64,000 nucleotides of DNA from Arenicella chitinivorans (GTDB taxonomy: Bacteria; Pseudomonadota; Gammaproteobacteria; Arenicellales; Arenicellaceae): contig NZ_BMXA01000004.1 in NCBI RefSeq assembly GCF_014651515.1, forward strand, positions 1 to 64,000, read 5' to 3'. A program made the position numbers and the translations under genes. The notes beneath the pieces are model-generated. The model saw only the letters and a program-made list of their open reading frames with translations. It was not told the origin of the DNA and did no database searches. Each line of letters starts with the position of its first letter. The stretch's first letter is position 1. Below are positions 9,567 through 18,809 of the stretch, one piece after another.

Positions 9567-9600
9567 TAAAAGGCCCCGCAGCATGATTACTGTGGGGCCT
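9567..9600 (-). terminator. rho-independent terminator of the crystallin-like gene
   Basis: On the minus strand AGGCCCCACA pairs with TGCGGGGCCT (one mismatch), followed by TTTTAG. It sits 28 bases past the stop of the gene at 9628. Confidence 0.85.
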
Positions 9601-9627
9601 GGTTAAAACGGTTTTGAGATTCGAACC

Positions 9628-10419
9628 TTAGCGACCGACGCGTAAACGAACGTACTTTCGGTACCAGTTGTTCTTCAGCTCGTCTTCTTTCTCATTTGGC
9701 GCGAAGCGATAGCGGTTACCATCGATTTCAATCGTGACGCCAGTTGCGCGTTCGGTTTTGTTGATCTCCATGGTCAGTGCACCATTGTGGCAGATACGTG
9801 CACTGGCAGGCTTACGGTCAAACCGATAATAGTCTTCTTTGCCGTGAAAACGCAGCCCGCCATTTCCGCCATCCGTATAGGCACGGAAAGTAAAACACTC
9901 ATTACGGATCGTGCGATTCTGATTATTGTTTGGTTGTTGCGTCTGACGTGGCTGCTCGTTGCGACGTACCGGCTTACCGCGATCATCATTACCAGCGCGT
10001 GGACCATAACCACGACGGTCTCGTTCACCAACCGGGCGTGTATCACGTTGATCGTAAGTCACACGCATTGAACTCACCTGATCATTCCAGTTGCGGTCAA
10101 AACAGGCAATGTCGCGATCGACTGTGGCATACGCACCACCATAATTGTCATGCTCAAAAATAGTCACGCTGAGACCTGGTGGCACTTTGATAGACGACAT
10201 ACGGTCATTGGCAAAACGCAGTGTTTTCAGGCTGCGGTATTCACCAACATCAACGTTTCGGCTATTGCCGCGAAAATCACAGTCCTCGTAGATGGTGACA
10301 TAGGCATTGTTGGAACGGTAGTTGCTCTGAGCGTTGGCGACGGATGCGGTCATGGACACCGCGAATCCGGCAACCAACACACCTGCACTGATAATCGATG
10401 ACAGTTTAAATTTTTTCAT
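9628..10419 (-). CDS. secreted beta/gamma-crystallin domain protein
   Basis: A 263-residue exported protein. The signal peptide ends ANA at about residue 30. Residues 38-122 carry two Greek-key motifs (YVTIYEDCDFRGNSRNVDVG and LSVTIFEHDNYGGAYATVDR), each ending in the N/DxxSS pattern (NDRMSSIKV, NDQVSSMRV) that binds calcium in microbial crystallins. A low-complexity Arg/Gln/Asn linker (about 124-166) leads to a C-terminal domain of about 95 residues with two Cys and no match I can name. It is probably a periplasmic or extracellular calcium-binding stress protein. It is monocistronic with its own terminator. Confidence 0.82.
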   Translation of the reverse strand: MKKFKLSSIISAGVLVAGFAVSMTASVANAQSNYRSNNAYVTIYEDCDFRGNSRNVDVGEYRSLKTLRFANDRMSSIKVPPGLSVTIFEHDNYGGAYATVDRDIACFDRNWNDQVSSMRVTYDQRDTRPVGERDRRGYGPRAGNDDRGKPVRRNEQPRQTQQPNNNQNRTIRNECFTFRAYTDGGNGGLRFHGKEDYYRFDRKPASARICHNGALTMEINKTERATGVTIEIDGNRYRFAPNEKEDELKNNWYRKYVRLRVGR

Positions 10420-10596
10420 ATTGCCCTCTTAACGTGGGAAAATTCATGTAAGTAGCGGATGCGACAAACTATACCAGCCGAATCATAGTCTACCCATATT
10501 AGGTGCGCCTCGACCAGCGCTAATTTGTCTGCACAGGCACACATTACCAGTGCTAGTATTAACGCACGCTGAATAACCCCTTTCTTGCTGAAAATC

Positions 10597-11655
10597 ATGA
10601 GTCAATACTGGTCGGAAATCGTGCACGAACTCACTCCGTATGTGCCCGGCGAACAGCCCAAGCTGAACAACTTAATCAAGCTTAACACCAACGAAAACCC
10701 CTATGGACCTTCCCCTCGTGTGTTGGCCGCGATTCAGCAAGCGACCAGTCATGATTTGCGCAAATACCCCGACCCAAGTGCCAGCGTGCTCAAGTCGCAA
10801 ATCGCGCAGTATTACAGTGTGCAACCTGACTGGGTGTGTGTGGGCAACAGCTCGGACGAAGTGCTGGCACACGCCTTTCGTGCATTATTGAAACACCCAA
10901 AACCGTTGCTGTTTCCCGACATTACTTACAGTTTTTATCCGGTCTACTGCGGCTTGTTTGATATTACGTATCAAGAAATTCCGTTGCGTACCGACTTCAC
11001 CGTGGACCTGGATGATTACTACCAAGACAACGGTGGCATCATTTTCGCCAACCCCAACGCCCCAACCGGGATCAATGTTGGTCTGAGCGTAATTCGTGGG
11101 CTGCTTGAACGTAACCGCTATTCGGTGGTGGTGGTCGACGAAGCGTATGTCGACTTTGGCGGTGAAAGCGCCACCGCGCTCGTGCGAGAATTCCCTAACC
11201 TATTGGTTATTCAAACGCTCTCTAAGTCGCGCGGACTTGCTGGGCTTCGTGTCGGTTTCGCGGTTGGCGATCCCGGGCTTATCAGTGGCATGGAACGCGT
11301 AAAAAATAGCTTTCATCCGTATGCTTTGAGCGCGCTGGCATTGGCTGGCGCCAAAGCTGCGTTCGAGGATGACGCGTACTTTCAACAAACACGTGATAAA
11401 GTGATACAAACACGAGCAGAGTCAATCAAAGGACTGGAGTCGCTGGGGTTCGAAGTCTTACCATCCGCCGCCAATTTCGTGTTTACCACACACCCTAAGC
11501 ACAGCGCCAAGTCGATGTTTCAGGCGCTGCGTGCACGCAATATTATCGTGCGTTATTTTGATCGACCACGCTTGAAAGACTATTTGCGCATTTCAATTGG
11601 TACCGACCAAGAGATGGCGATGTTGATTTCAGCGCTAACGGAGATCACCGCTTAG
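10597..11655 (+). CDS. hisC: histidinol-phosphate aminotransferase
   Basis: A 352-residue PLP enzyme that transaminates imidazole acetol phosphate with glutamate in histidine synthesis. Features include TNENPYGPSP at the substrate site, the NPNAPTG motif, the VVDEAYVDF aspartate-tyrosine motif, and the PLP lysine in TLSKSRGLAGLRVGF. The start is the ATG at 10597 (MSQYWSEIVHELTPYVPGEQ), matching family N-termini; an in-frame TTG at 10585 is less likely. hisC is separate from the other his genes, on the opposite strand, and converges with folD. Confidence 0.95.
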   Translation: MSQYWSEIVHELTPYVPGEQPKLNNLIKLNTNENPYGPSPRVLAAIQQATSHDLRKYPDPSASVLKSQIAQYYSVQPDWVCVGNSSDEVLAHAFRALLKHPKPLLFPDITYSFYPVYCGLFDITYQEIPLRTDFTVDLDDYYQDNGGIIFANPNAPTGINVGLSVIRGLLERNRYSVVVVDEAYVDFGGESATALVREFPNLLVIQTLSKSRGLAGLRVGFAVGDPGLISGMERVKNSFHPYALSALALAGAKAAFEDDAYFQQTRDKVIQTRAESIKGLESLGFEVLPSAANFVFTTHPKHSAKSMFQALRARNIIVRYFDRPRLKDYLRISIGTDQEMAMLISALTEITA

Positions 11656-11669
11656 CTCAAACTCGCGAC

Positions 11670-12563
11670 TTAACGTGACGCTAAGCCGTGAATCATACGC
11701 GCGGCTTTGGTGGTGTTTTTCATTAACATCGCCACGGTCATTGGACCGACTCCACCCGGGACGGGTGTGATTGCACCTGCAACGGGCGCAACCGAAGCAT
11801 AGTCGACATCGCCGACCAGACGATAGCCGCGTGCGGCGCTGGTGTCATCCACGCGATTAATTCCAACGTCGATCACCGTGGCACCGGGTTTAACCATGTC
11901 AGCGGTAACGAACTCCGGTACCCCAATCGCAGCGATTAAGATATCCGCTTGCTGAGTAAATTGTTTTAAGTCCTGCGTACCACTGTGGCAACAGGTAACG
12001 GTGCAATTGGCTTTTTCGCCCTTCTGCACCAGAATGTTCATCATCGGTTTACCAACAATATTACTGCGCCCGATAACGACAGCATGCTTGCCCGACATGG
12101 CGATGCCGCTGCGCGTAATCAGTTCTGGAATACCGGACGGTGTACACGGCGTTAGGCAGTCGATACCAATGCTCAACTTACCGACATTTTCTGGGTGAAA
12201 ACCGTCGACGTCTTTCGCTGGATCAATACGCTCAGTCACGCGATCTTCGTCCATCTGCATTGGCAGCGGCAGCTGCACTAGAATCCCGTGCACGCTGGCG
12301 TCTGAATTCAAGCGATCAATTTCAGTCATCAAATCTTGTTCGGACGCGGTGGCGGGCATCTCGATTTTGATCGATTTAATGCCGGTTTCCTCACACGCTT
12401 TCACTTTGCTGCCCACATAGGCTTTGGATGCCGGGTCTGCGCCAACCAACACCACAACCAGACAAGGCTGTACGCCTGCCTCGACCAACGCTGCAGCTTC
12501 AGCTTTGGCCTCATTACGAATTTCCTGTGCGATCTTCTTACCGTCGATAACCGTTGCGGACAT
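11670..12563 (-). CDS. folD: bifunctional methylenetetrahydrofolate dehydrogenase/cyclohydrolase
   Basis: A 297-residue FolD, which makes 10-formyl-THF through NADP-dependent oxidation and hydrolysis in the cytoplasm. The catalytic lysine lies in YVGSKVKACEETGIKS (about residue 54), and the substrate motif in VQLPLP. The Rossmann motif is VIGRSNIVGKPM, and PVPGGVGPMTVAML marks the C-terminus. Length is normal. It is 14 bp downstream of tatC on the same strand and may be cotranscribed with the his-tat genes. Confidence 0.97.
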   Translation of the reverse strand: MSATVIDGKKIAQEIRNEAKAEAAALVEAGVQPCLVVVLVGADPASKAYVGSKVKACEETGIKSIKIEMPATASEQDLMTEIDRLNSDASVHGILVQLPLPMQMDEDRVTERIDPAKDVDGFHPENVGKLSIGIDCLTPCTPSGIPELITRSGIAMSGKHAVVIGRSNIVGKPMMNILVQKGEKANCTVTCCHSGTQDLKQFTQQADILIAAIGVPEFVTADMVKPGATVIDVGINRVDDTSAARGYRLVGDVDYASVAPVAGAITPVPGGVGPMTVAMLMKNTTKAARMIHGLASR

Positions 12564-12577
12564 GTACTTACCTTTAA

Positions 12578-13333
12578 TTACGCTTCTTCGGATGCTGTCT
12601 CGGCTTGGCGCTTCTCCAGCCGACGAGCAAACAACAATCCAATTTCAAATAACAAACACACTGGCACGGCCAGCATGACTTGTGAGAATGGGTCGGGCGG
12701 GGTCATCAGCATACCAATAACGAATGCGCCGAGAATAAAGTATGGGCGTTGCTTGGCCACGCCTTCGGCAGAGATAACACCCATTCGAGTCAACAGCACA
12801 ATAGCGACCGGCACTTCAAACGCAATGCCGAATGCAAAAAACAAACTCAGAGCAAAACTCATGTACGAGCCGATATCCGGCGTCAAGGCGACGCCTTCTG
12901 GCGTCATCTTGGCGAAGAATTCGAAAATAAGTGGAAACACCACAAAATACGCAAATAAAACACCGAGATAAAACAACACCGTTGAGGACACAATGAGCGG
13001 CAGAACAATCCGTTTTTCATTCCGATACAAACCCGGGGCCACAAAGGCCCAGATTTGATACAACACCCAAGGCACGCAAATTGCGAACGAGGCGGCAAAC
13101 GCCAGTTTGAATGGAATAAAAAAGGTGCCATGCGGATCAACGGCAATCATATTGCCACCGTCGGGCAGACTGCGTAACAACGGTTCCGCGAACCAAGAAT
13201 AAATCGTACTGGCAAAGGGTACTAAGCATATAAATACCACCAATACCGCACCCGATGCCCACAGCAACCGGTTGCGTAACTCAACCAAATGAGAGACGAA
13301 CGATTCCTTATTTTGCTGTACTGGATCGGTCAT
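12578..13333 (-). CDS. tatC: Sec-independent translocase subunit TatC
   Basis: A 251-residue polytopic inner-membrane protein, the receptor for twin-arginine signal peptides. It shows six TM segments, an N-terminal HLVELRNRL motif and the periplasmic loop with P and E residues typical of TatC. It follows tatA and tatB in order. A substrate in this window is the RRQFLR-bearing amidohydrolase at 46544-47785. Confidence 0.97.
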   Translation of the reverse strand: MTDPVQQNKESFVSHLVELRNRLLWASGAVLVVFICLVPFASTIYSWFAEPLLRSLPDGGNMIAVDPHGTFFIPFKLAFAASFAICVPWVLYQIWAFVAPGLYRNEKRIVLPLIVSSTVLFYLGVLFAYFVVFPLIFEFFAKMTPEGVALTPDIGSYMSFALSLFFAFGIAFEVPVAIVLLTRMGVISAEGVAKQRPYFILGAFVIGMLMTPPDPFSQVMLAVPVCLLFEIGLLFARRLEKRQAETASEEA

Positions 13334-13393
13334 GGTGTGGTCGGGGCGATAAACGTGTCGTGGTCGAAAGTGGCTAAATCAAAGTAGCTCAGC

Positions 13394-13708
13394 TCAAGAT
13401 TCGGATTGGCTTGAACTGCCAGCATCATCTGGCTTGCTTGGTTTTTCGGCGGAATCGGCGAGGTCTCGACCGAACTGGCGGATATCGTTTTTGAAGTCCG
13501 CCATCTCGCGCTTGGCGTTTTCCAGATCTTCAAATGGTGTGCCTTCGATTTCTGACTGCATTTCGCTGCGTAGGCGATACATGCCTTGTCGCGCTTTGCG
13601 AATAAAGAAAGCTGCTTTCTGCGCTACTTCCGGCAGGCGCTCAGGGCCCATCACGATGATCAGCACAAACGCGACAACCAACAGCTCAAAGAAACCGATA
13701 TCTAACAT
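13394..13708 (-). CDS. tatB: Sec-independent translocase subunit TatB
   Basis: A 104-residue protein with one N-terminal TM helix (residues 3-20), the GPERLPEV hinge, an amphipathic helix and a polar acidic tail. The N-terminal MLDIGFFELLVV is typical of TatB, as distinct from TatA. It pairs with TatC to bind substrates. The gene is nine bases after tatA and 60 bases before tatC. Confidence 0.95.
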   Translation of the reverse strand: MLDIGFFELLVVAFVLIIVMGPERLPEVAQKAAFFIRKARQGMYRLRSEMQSEIEGTPFEDLENAKREMADFKNDIRQFGRDLADSAEKPSKPDDAGSSSQSES

Positions 13709-13717
13709 TGCGGCAAC

Positions 13718-13921
13718 TTACTTGGTCTCGGCGTCCGACTTGTCAGTTTCGTCAACGGTTTCTTCTTTTTTTTCGGCGTCGTCATCCAAGGCCTTCTTAA
13801 AGCCTTTGACCGCACCACCAAGATCACTGCCCACGCCGCGTAGCTTCTTGGTACCAAAAATTAGCGCCACAATGACCAACACGATCAATAACTGCCAAAT
13901 TGAAATTCCACCTAATCCCAT
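13718..13921 (-). CDS. tatA: Sec-independent translocase subunit TatA
   Basis: A 67-residue protein with one TM helix ([16 protein letters not shown]), the FGTKKLRG hinge, an amphipathic helix and an acidic tail. It oligomerises to form the translocation pathway for folded proteins. It lies between hisE and tatB in the his-tat cluster seen in many gammaproteobacteria. Confidence 0.96.
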   Translation of the reverse strand: MGLGGISIWQLLIVLVIVALIFGTKKLRGVGSDLGGAVKGFKKALDDDAEKKEETVDETDKSDAETK

Positions 13922-13967
13922 GATTTATTCCTCTGTATCCAGCGTATGTCGACACATACGCGATTAA

Positions 13968-14309
13968 CTATTTGTTCTGATTGCGAGCGTTTTTCTCATC
14001 TATACCACTGGTGCCCATTCTACGTGCCAGCTCGTCGATCACGGACTGTGGCGACTCGCCTTGTTGCACTAACAATAGCATGGTGTGAAACCAGAGGTCC
14101 GCGACCTCGTACACTACCTTTTTAGGATCACCATCTTTCGCTGCCATCACTGTTTCAGTGGCTTCTTCGCCAATCTTTTTAAGAATAGCATCTAAACCCT
14201 TACTGTACAGTGACGCGGCATAAGAAGAGCTCGGGTCTGCATCCCGCCGTTGCAAGAGTACCTCATGCAAGGCCGCCAACATATCATTCGATTCCGTTTT
14301 ATCCACCAT
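13968..14309 (-). CDS. hisE: phosphoribosyl-ATP pyrophosphatase
   Basis: A 113-residue MazG-fold enzyme that removes pyrophosphate from phosphoribosyl-ATP. The acidic metal-binding motif is [17 protein letters not shown], followed by [13 protein letters not shown]. The start is the ATG at 14309 ([11 protein letters not shown]); the longer frame to 14426 only overlaps hisI. It overlaps the 3' end of hisI by 11 bp, which suggests translational coupling. Confidence 0.94.
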   Translation of the reverse strand: MVDKTESNDMLAALHEVLLQRRDADPSSSYAASLYSKGLDAILKKIGEEATETVMAAKDGDPKKVVYEVADLWFHTMLLLVQQGESPQSVIDELARRMGTSGIDEKNARNQNK

Positions 14310-14685
14310 ATATCTCTGCTGGGTCTTTAAGGATTGGCTCCACGGTTTGCCAGTCGCCGTCCTTGAAAACGCGGTAAAAGCAACTTTCACGCCCGGTATG
14401 ACACGCAATGCCACCACGTTGCTCAACCTGAAGTTGAATCACATCCGCGTCGCAATCCAAGCGCAGCTCATGCACCACTTGATAATTTCCGGATTCCTCT
14501 CCTTTGCGCCATAAACGTTGCCTCGAGCGCGAAAAATATACAGCTCGCCCAGAGTCCGCAGTTTCCTGCAACGCATCGTGATTCATCCAGGCCACCATCA
14601 AAATTCGGCCGGAATTATAATCTTGTGCAATAGCTGGCACGAGGCCTTGTTCATTCCACTTTACTGCAGTTAACCAATCTGACAT
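14299..14685 (-). CDS. hisI: phosphoribosyl-AMP cyclohydrolase
   Basis: A 128-residue enzyme that opens the purine ring of phosphoribosyl-AMP. Zinc/magnesium-binding residues lie in [16 protein letters not shown] and [12 protein letters not shown]. The start is the ATG at 14685 ([15 protein letters not shown]), 19 bases after the hisF stop. hisI and hisE are separate genes here, unlike the fused HisIE of enterobacteria. Confidence 0.95.
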   Translation of the reverse strand: MSDWLTAVKWNEQGLVPAIAQDYNSGRILMVAWMNHDALQETADSGRAVYFSRSRQRLWRKGEESGNYQVVHELRLDCDADVIQLQVEQRGGIACHTGRESCFYRVFKDGDWQTVEPILKDPAEIYGG

Positions 14686-14704
14686 GACGCTATTCTCGGG
14701 TTCA

Positions 14705-15487
14705 TTATAAACGCACTTCGATGCCGGCAGCGCGCATAGCGGCCTTGGCTTCGGGAACGGTGTACTCACCGAAGTGAAAAATACTGGCGGCTAAAACCGC
14801 ATCTGCACCACCTAAAGTAATGCCTTCCACCAAATGCGTTAGTGTACCAACGCCGCCTGACGCGATTACCGGTATTGACACAGATTCACTCACCGCACGG
14901 GTCAATTTGAGGTCATAACCTGCTTTGGTGCCATCGCCGTCCATACTGGTAAGCAGGATCTCACCAGCCCCCAATTCGGTCATTTTTATCGCCCAGGCAA
15001 CGGCGTCAATCCCAGTTGGTTTGCGTCCACCATGCGTAAAAATCTCCCAACGATCAGCCACATCACCACGCTCTATCCACGCGGTTTGCTTGGCGTCGAT
15101 GGCCACCACAATGCACTGAGAACCAAAGTGTTTGCTGGCCTCACGCACAAACTCAGGCTTGAACACGGCCGTGCTATTGACCGCAATTTTATCCGCTCCG
15201 GCATTGAGTAATCGATGCACGTCTTTGAGCTCCCGCACACCACCGCCGACCGTCAATGGAATAAAGACCTCACTCGCCACATCTTCCACGACATGCAAAA
15301 TCGTATCGCGATTGCTGGATGTGGCCGTGATGTCTAAAAAGGTAATTTCATCCGCGCCTTGTTGATTGTAGCGCTTGGCGACTTCGACCGGGTCACCGGC
15401 ATCGCGAATACCAACAAAATTGACACCTTTGACAACGCGACCGTTGTCTACATCAAGGCAGGGGATTATGCGTTTGGCGAGCGGCAT
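14705..15487 (-). CDS. hisF: imidazole glycerol phosphate synthase, cyclase subunit
   Basis: A 260-residue TIM-barrel protein that joins HisH to form IGP synthase. The N-terminal active-site Asp is in [15 protein letters not shown] (D11), and the second in the DGTKAGYDL loop. Length is normal. It is in operon order between hisA and hisI. Confidence 0.98.
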   Translation of the reverse strand: MPLAKRIIPCLDVDNGRVVKGVNFVGIRDAGDPVEVAKRYNQQGADEITFLDITATSSNRDTILHVVEDVASEVFIPLTVGGGVRELKDVHRLLNAGADKIAVNSTAVFKPEFVREASKHFGSQCIVVAIDAKQTAWIERGDVADRWEIFTHGGRKPTGIDAVAWAIKMTELGAGEILLTSMDGDGTKAGYDLKLTRAVSESVSIPVIASGGVGTLTHLVEGITLGGADAVLAASIFHFGEYTVPEAKAAMRAAGIEVRL

Positions 15488-15513
15488 CGAAATTCTAACA
15501 AATAAACAAAGTA

Positions 15514-16251
15514 TTAACTGGCACAGGAGTCAAGGTATGCCTGACCGGCTGCGAAGTCGAGTGAGCCTTCATAAATTGCACGCCCCGTAATCACACCGCT
15601 AACCCCAGACAACTCAATTTTTTGCAGCGCCACCAAGTCATCTAAATTCGTCACACCACCCGAGGCGATAATCGGAATCGACACCGACTCCGCTAAGGCT
15701 TGGGTCGCAGCGAGGTTGACGCCCTGCATCATGCCGTCACGTTCAATGTCGGTATAGACAATCGCTTGCACGCCGTCCGCTTCGAATTGTTTGGCCAGAT
15801 CAACCACATTATGCTCTGTCATTGTCGCCCATCCATCAATCGCCACGATCCCGTTTTTCGCATCCAAGCCGATAATTAGATTGGGGCCATACTTAGCACC
15901 AATTTGGGCGATAAACTCGGGCTCTTGCGCTGCACGCGTGCCTATAATCGCGTATTGAACGCCAACATCAAGATACGCCTGAATGGTTGATTCGTCACGA
16001 ATGCCACCACCAATTTGAATCGGCACCTCAGGAAACGCTTTGGCAATCTGATTAATCACTCCAGCATTGGCTGGTTTGCCGGCAAACGCACCGTCCAGAT
16101 CAACCAAGTGCAGTCGTCGCGCGCCTAACTCGACCCATTTTTCGGCCATCGCAAGCGGGCTGTCGCTAAATACGGTAGAGTCTTCCATCAGACCCTGACG
16201 CAAGCGTACGCACTTGCCTTCTTTAATATCGATTGCTGGAATAAGTAACAT
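15514..16251 (-). CDS. hisA: ProFAR isomerase
   Basis: A 245-residue TIM barrel, homologous to HisF, that performs the Amadori rearrangement of ProFAR to PRFAR. Asp8 in [15 protein letters not shown] and the IGGGIRDE phosphate-binding loop are present, with a second half-barrel loop at [10 protein letters not shown]. It lies 12 bp after hisH. Confidence 0.98.
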   Translation of the reverse strand: MLLIPAIDIKEGKCVRLRQGLMEDSTVFSDSPLAMAEKWVELGARRLHLVDLDGAFAGKPANAGVINQIAKAFPEVPIQIGGGIRDESTIQAYLDVGVQYAIIGTRAAQEPEFIAQIGAKYGPNLIIGLDAKNGIVAIDGWATMTEHNVVDLAKQFEADGVQAIVYTDIERDGMMQGVNLAATQALAESVSIPIIASGGVTNLDDLVALQKIELSGVSGVITGRAIYEGSLDFAAGQAYLDSCAS

Positions 16252-16263
16252 TAAACGTGACCC

Positions 16264-16905
16264 TTAAGCGTGTGGATTCCATTGGGTAAAATTGGTTAAC
16301 AGTTGAAGACCATCGTCGTGGCTCTTCTCAGGGTGAAACTGGACCGCAAATACATTACCGGCACCGACCGCCGCCACGTATTCATGTCCGTAATCCGCCA
16401 AACCCTGAACGTAATCCGCATCATGGCTTGGCACATTGGCGCAATAGCTGTGCAAAAAGTAAAAATGCCGTTGATCTGCGATACCGTGCCACATAGGGTG
16501 GTCTTGAGTCTGCTTGACTTGGTTCCAACCCATCTGCGGCACTTTGAAGCCAATTTTGGGTGTGTGAAATTGGTTAAAGTGGCGAACTCGTCCAGCAAAC
16601 AAACCTAAACCATCAATGCCGCCATCTTCCTCACTGTGATCGAACATGGCTTGCATGCCCACACAGATGCCAAATAAGGGCTTTTGTGTTGCGGCCTCAC
16701 GAATCGCTGCCTCAAGATTATGGAGACGCAATGATTCGAACCAGGTTTCTATCGCACCTTGGCCCGGCAATACAACACGATCGGCACGCCCCACCACCGA
16801 AGGGTCGTGCGTAATCTCAACCTGAGCATTGGGCGCTACTGTAATCAATGCCTGATGCACCGAGCGCAGATTACCTACCCCCAGATCAACGATTGCAATG
16901 TGCAT
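16264..16905 (-). CDS. hisH: imidazole glycerol phosphate synthase, glutaminase subunit
   Basis: A 213-residue class I glutamine amidotransferase. The nucleophile Cys lies in LFGICVGMQAMFD, and His and Glu in FAVQFHPEKSHDDG. It supplies ammonia to HisF through the barrel. Adjacent to hisB (eight bases) and hisA. Confidence 0.98.
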   Translation of the reverse strand: MHIAIVDLGVGNLRSVHQALITVAPNAQVEITHDPSVVGRADRVVLPGQGAIETWFESLRLHNLEAAIREAATQKPLFGICVGMQAMFDHSEEDGGIDGLGLFAGRVRHFNQFHTPKIGFKVPQMGWNQVKQTQDHPMWHGIADQRHFYFLHSYCANVPSHDADYVQGLADYGHEYVAAVGAGNVFAVQFHPEKSHDDGLQLLTNFTQWNPHA

Positions 16906-16913
16906 GATGGGTA

Positions 16914-17516
16914 CTACAAACTGCCTTTAGTGGACGGGATCACGTTCTCAGCGCGTTCGTCGTACTCCAGCGCCATACGCAAAGCACGACCAAACGCTTT
17001 AAAAATCGTTTCGGCAATGTGGTGTGCGTTCTTACCACGAATATTGTCAATGTGGACAGTCATGCGGGCATGGTTGACGAAACCATGAAAAAATTCATCA
17101 AACAGATCCACGTCAAAACCGCCGATCCGTGCACGTCGGTAATCCACACGGTGCATTAAGGTCGGACGACCAGAAAAATCCACCACGACACGACTCAATG
17201 CTTCATCCAACGGCACATAGGCATGGCCGTAACGTCGGATCCCTTGTTTATCGCCAATCGCCTGATGAACTGCCTGACCCAACGTAATGCCAATATCTTC
17301 AACAGTGTGATGATCATCAATGTGCAAATCGCCCTGACACGCAATGTCGAGATCAATCAGCCCATGACGGCCGATCTGGTCCATCATGTGCTCCAAAAAG
17401 GGCACGCCGGTTTTGAAACGGGTTTTGCCGGTTCCATCGAGATTCAATTTTATGGCGATTTTTGTTTCGCTGGTATCGCGCGAAACTTCCGCCATTCGAT
17501 CTGGTCTTGAACTCAT
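16914..17516 (-). CDS. hisB: imidazoleglycerol-phosphate dehydratase
   Basis: A monofunctional enzyme of about 200 residues that dehydrates IGP to imidazole acetol phosphate. Metal-binding HH motifs are [14 protein letters not shown] and [18 protein letters not shown]. No phosphatase domain is present, so histidinol phosphatase must be elsewhere. The start is uncertain: 17516 ([11 protein letters not shown]) or 17495 (MAEVSRDT) fit relatives, and a longer frame reaches 17582 without support. It is the first gene of the his operon on the minus strand. Confidence 0.93.
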   Translation of the reverse strand: MSSRPDRMAEVSRDTSETKIAIKLNLDGTGKTRFKTGVPFLEHMMDQIGRHGLIDLDIACQGDLHIDDHHTVEDIGITLGQAVHQAIGDKQGIRRYGHAYVPLDEALSRVVVDFSGRPTLMHRVDYRRARIGGFDVDLFDEFFHGFVNHARMTVHIDNIRGKNAHHIAETIFKAFGRALRMALEYDERAENVIPSTKGSL

Positions 17517-17740
17517 AGCTGGATAGTGAGTGGAGTGGTTTGCCGAGGCTATGTATTGTAATTCCCGAAATCGGACGCACATAGACTGTTAACTTAGGTC
17601 GCGAATTCTAACAAAGTTCCGTGGCTCGACCTATAACAAATCGCCCTACAATGTCGATATTTAAGTCATTACCATGATTCCGCCAGATTCGTGCGGCATA
17701 CTATGTCTGTCGACCCGGATTGAAATGAGGTGGATTCAAC

Positions 17741-18004
17741 ATGAAAAATGCCGTTATAGTTAAATCAATGAAGCCGATCCCGTACGTCAGCGCCGTGCCG
17801 CGCAAATATCGAAGCTATATTCGAAATAAGGCCATCGATCGTGCCCGCACACGCATTATCGTCGCAGGCAATGACCCCAAGCTGATGTCGGCTGAAGACT
17901 TGGAAGTCGTGGTCAGAGAGGAAGAAGACAAAATCAAAAGCGCCATCCGCGACAAAGGTTTACTCGCCGTGCTAGCACTGCTAGGCCTGAACTTATTCAA
18001 CTAG
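17741..18004 (+). CDS. small conserved-looking protein of unknown function
   Basis: An 87-residue basic protein with a good ribosome binding site (GAGGTGG) before the ATG. It has a basic N-terminal half (RKYRSYIRNKAIDRARTR), an acidic middle (EDLEVVVREEEDKI) and a hydrophobic C-terminal segment (GLLAVLALLGLNLF) that could be a membrane tail. No family is recognised. The gene at 18021 follows after 16 bp, so the two are likely one transcript. Confidence 0.7.
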   Translation: MKNAVIVKSMKPIPYVSAVPRKYRSYIRNKAIDRARTRIIVAGNDPKLMSAEDLEVVVREEEDKIKSAIRDKGLLAVLALLGLNLFN

Positions 18005-18020
18005 ACGCTGGTACGCGCTC

Positions 18021-18428
18021 ATGTTTAAACAGTTTTTTCGACTGGCCTTCGTTACGGTTATTTGGAAACAATACAAACAAGTTATCGTCTCCACACTCTT
18101 GTTGTTCATTTATATCTTCCTGGTGAGCAATATTCATGCGGATTTCCTGACGCATACTGAAATGCAAAAAGACACCACCGGCACCGGATTGAGCTTCATT
18201 GCCAAGTGGCTGGCGTATGCACTCGGTGTCGGCATGTATTTCGCCTACCATGCGTTTCGGGGGCGCGACAAGAAGTCAAAATCCAGTAAAAAATCCAAGC
18301 ATAAAGTCTCTACCAACCCGAGCGTGATCGATGTTGATAAGGAATCAGATGAAAACGACCCGTTTGCTGAAATTCGCAAGCGTAAAACATTACGCAGTCG
18401 AGCCGATTTTCTAGAGGGCAAGGACTAA
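18021..18428 (+). CDS. small inner-membrane protein of unknown function
   Basis: A 135-residue protein with two predicted TM segments (about 20-40 and 58-80), then a Lys/Ser-rich cytoplasmic tail (RDKKSKSSKKSKHK) and an acidic end. I see no known domain. It is probably cotranscribed with the small gene before it; the closing residues (RSRADFLEGKD) are polar and may interact with a partner. Confidence 0.7.
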   Translation: MFKQFFRLAFVTVIWKQYKQVIVSTLLLFIYIFLVSNIHADFLTHTEMQKDTTGTGLSFIAKWLAYALGVGMYFAYHAFRGRDKKSKSSKKSKHKVSTNPSVIDVDKESDENDPFAEIRKRKTLRSRADFLEGKD

Positions 18429-18458
18429 CGAAAGAAAACAAGAAATTTGACTGGCATT

Positions 18459-18497
18459 AAAAAAGCCCGCTGGAGGGGTTGGGATCTCCAGTGGGCT
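18459..18497 (-). terminator. strong rho-independent terminator of the candidate small RNA
   Basis: On the minus strand AGCCCACTGGAG pairs with CTCCAGCGGGCT (one mismatched pair, A opposite C), followed by TTTTTT. The orientation matches a minus-strand transcript, not the plus-strand gene ending at 18428. Confidence 0.9.
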
Positions 18498-18722
18498 GTG
18501 CGTTAGGGGCGTACTGTTCCGATGATACTTAAGAAACACGGGTTGGAGTTGTTTCCTAAAGCCTAATCATTTTTTCAATGAAACGTACCTTCAAGGTCGT
18601 CAAAGTCTAACGTTCGGCGCGGGTTGGGTGGACGCAGAAAGTAACTTATTTGTATGACGAATTTCCCCCTAGATAAGCACCATCACGAGTGGTTTGGGTG
18701 GTTCGTGACAATACCTTACACT
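18459..18722 (-). ncRNA. candidate C-rich small RNA (about 260 nt)
   Basis: A promoter with near-consensus boxes and a strong terminator bracket a gene-free 260-bp stretch on the minus strand. No ORF longer than a few codons with a ribosome binding site is visible. The transcript would carry CCACCCAA twice (plus-strand positions 18694-18701 and 18624-18631), CTCCAACCC near 18540 and CCCAACCCC in the terminator loop. The first copy lies in the loop of a CACGA/TCGTG hairpin. Unpaired C-rich loops of this kind are used by several bacterial small RNAs to pair with Shine-Dalgarno regions. It does not look like tmRNA, RNase P RNA, SRP RNA or 6S RNA. Transcription is not shown; function is inferred. 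Confidence 0.62.
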
Positions 18723-18728
18723 TGACCG

Positions 18729-18757
18729 AGATTACGCCTCACTTACAGGGCTGTCAA
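18729..18757 (-). promoter_or_regulatory. sigma70 promoter of the candidate small RNA
   Basis: -35 TTGACA (18752-18757), a 17-base spacer, -10 TAATCT (18729-18734). Start is expected near 18722. It is the best sigma70 match I noticed in the window. Confidence 0.82.
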
Positions 18758-18809
18758 GGTCCTGAAATAATAAAACACCTATATTTTATGCGGCATTCAA
18801 GCTTGTGTC

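Noticed and set aside
9606-9632. A tRNA T-loop-like string on the minus strand (GGTTCGAATCTC)
   Set aside because: It lies just past the stop of the crystallin-like gene, and no acceptor, D or anticodon stem can be built around it.
12336-12971. A 211-codon plus-strand frame across folD/tatC
   Set aside because: It overlaps two certain genes on the other strand and has low-complexity shadow composition.
18021-18497. The hairpin at 18459-18497 as terminator for the plus-strand gene ending at 18428
   Set aside because: The T-run is on the minus strand; on the plus strand the stem is followed by GTGCGTT, so the primary use is for minus-strand RNA.
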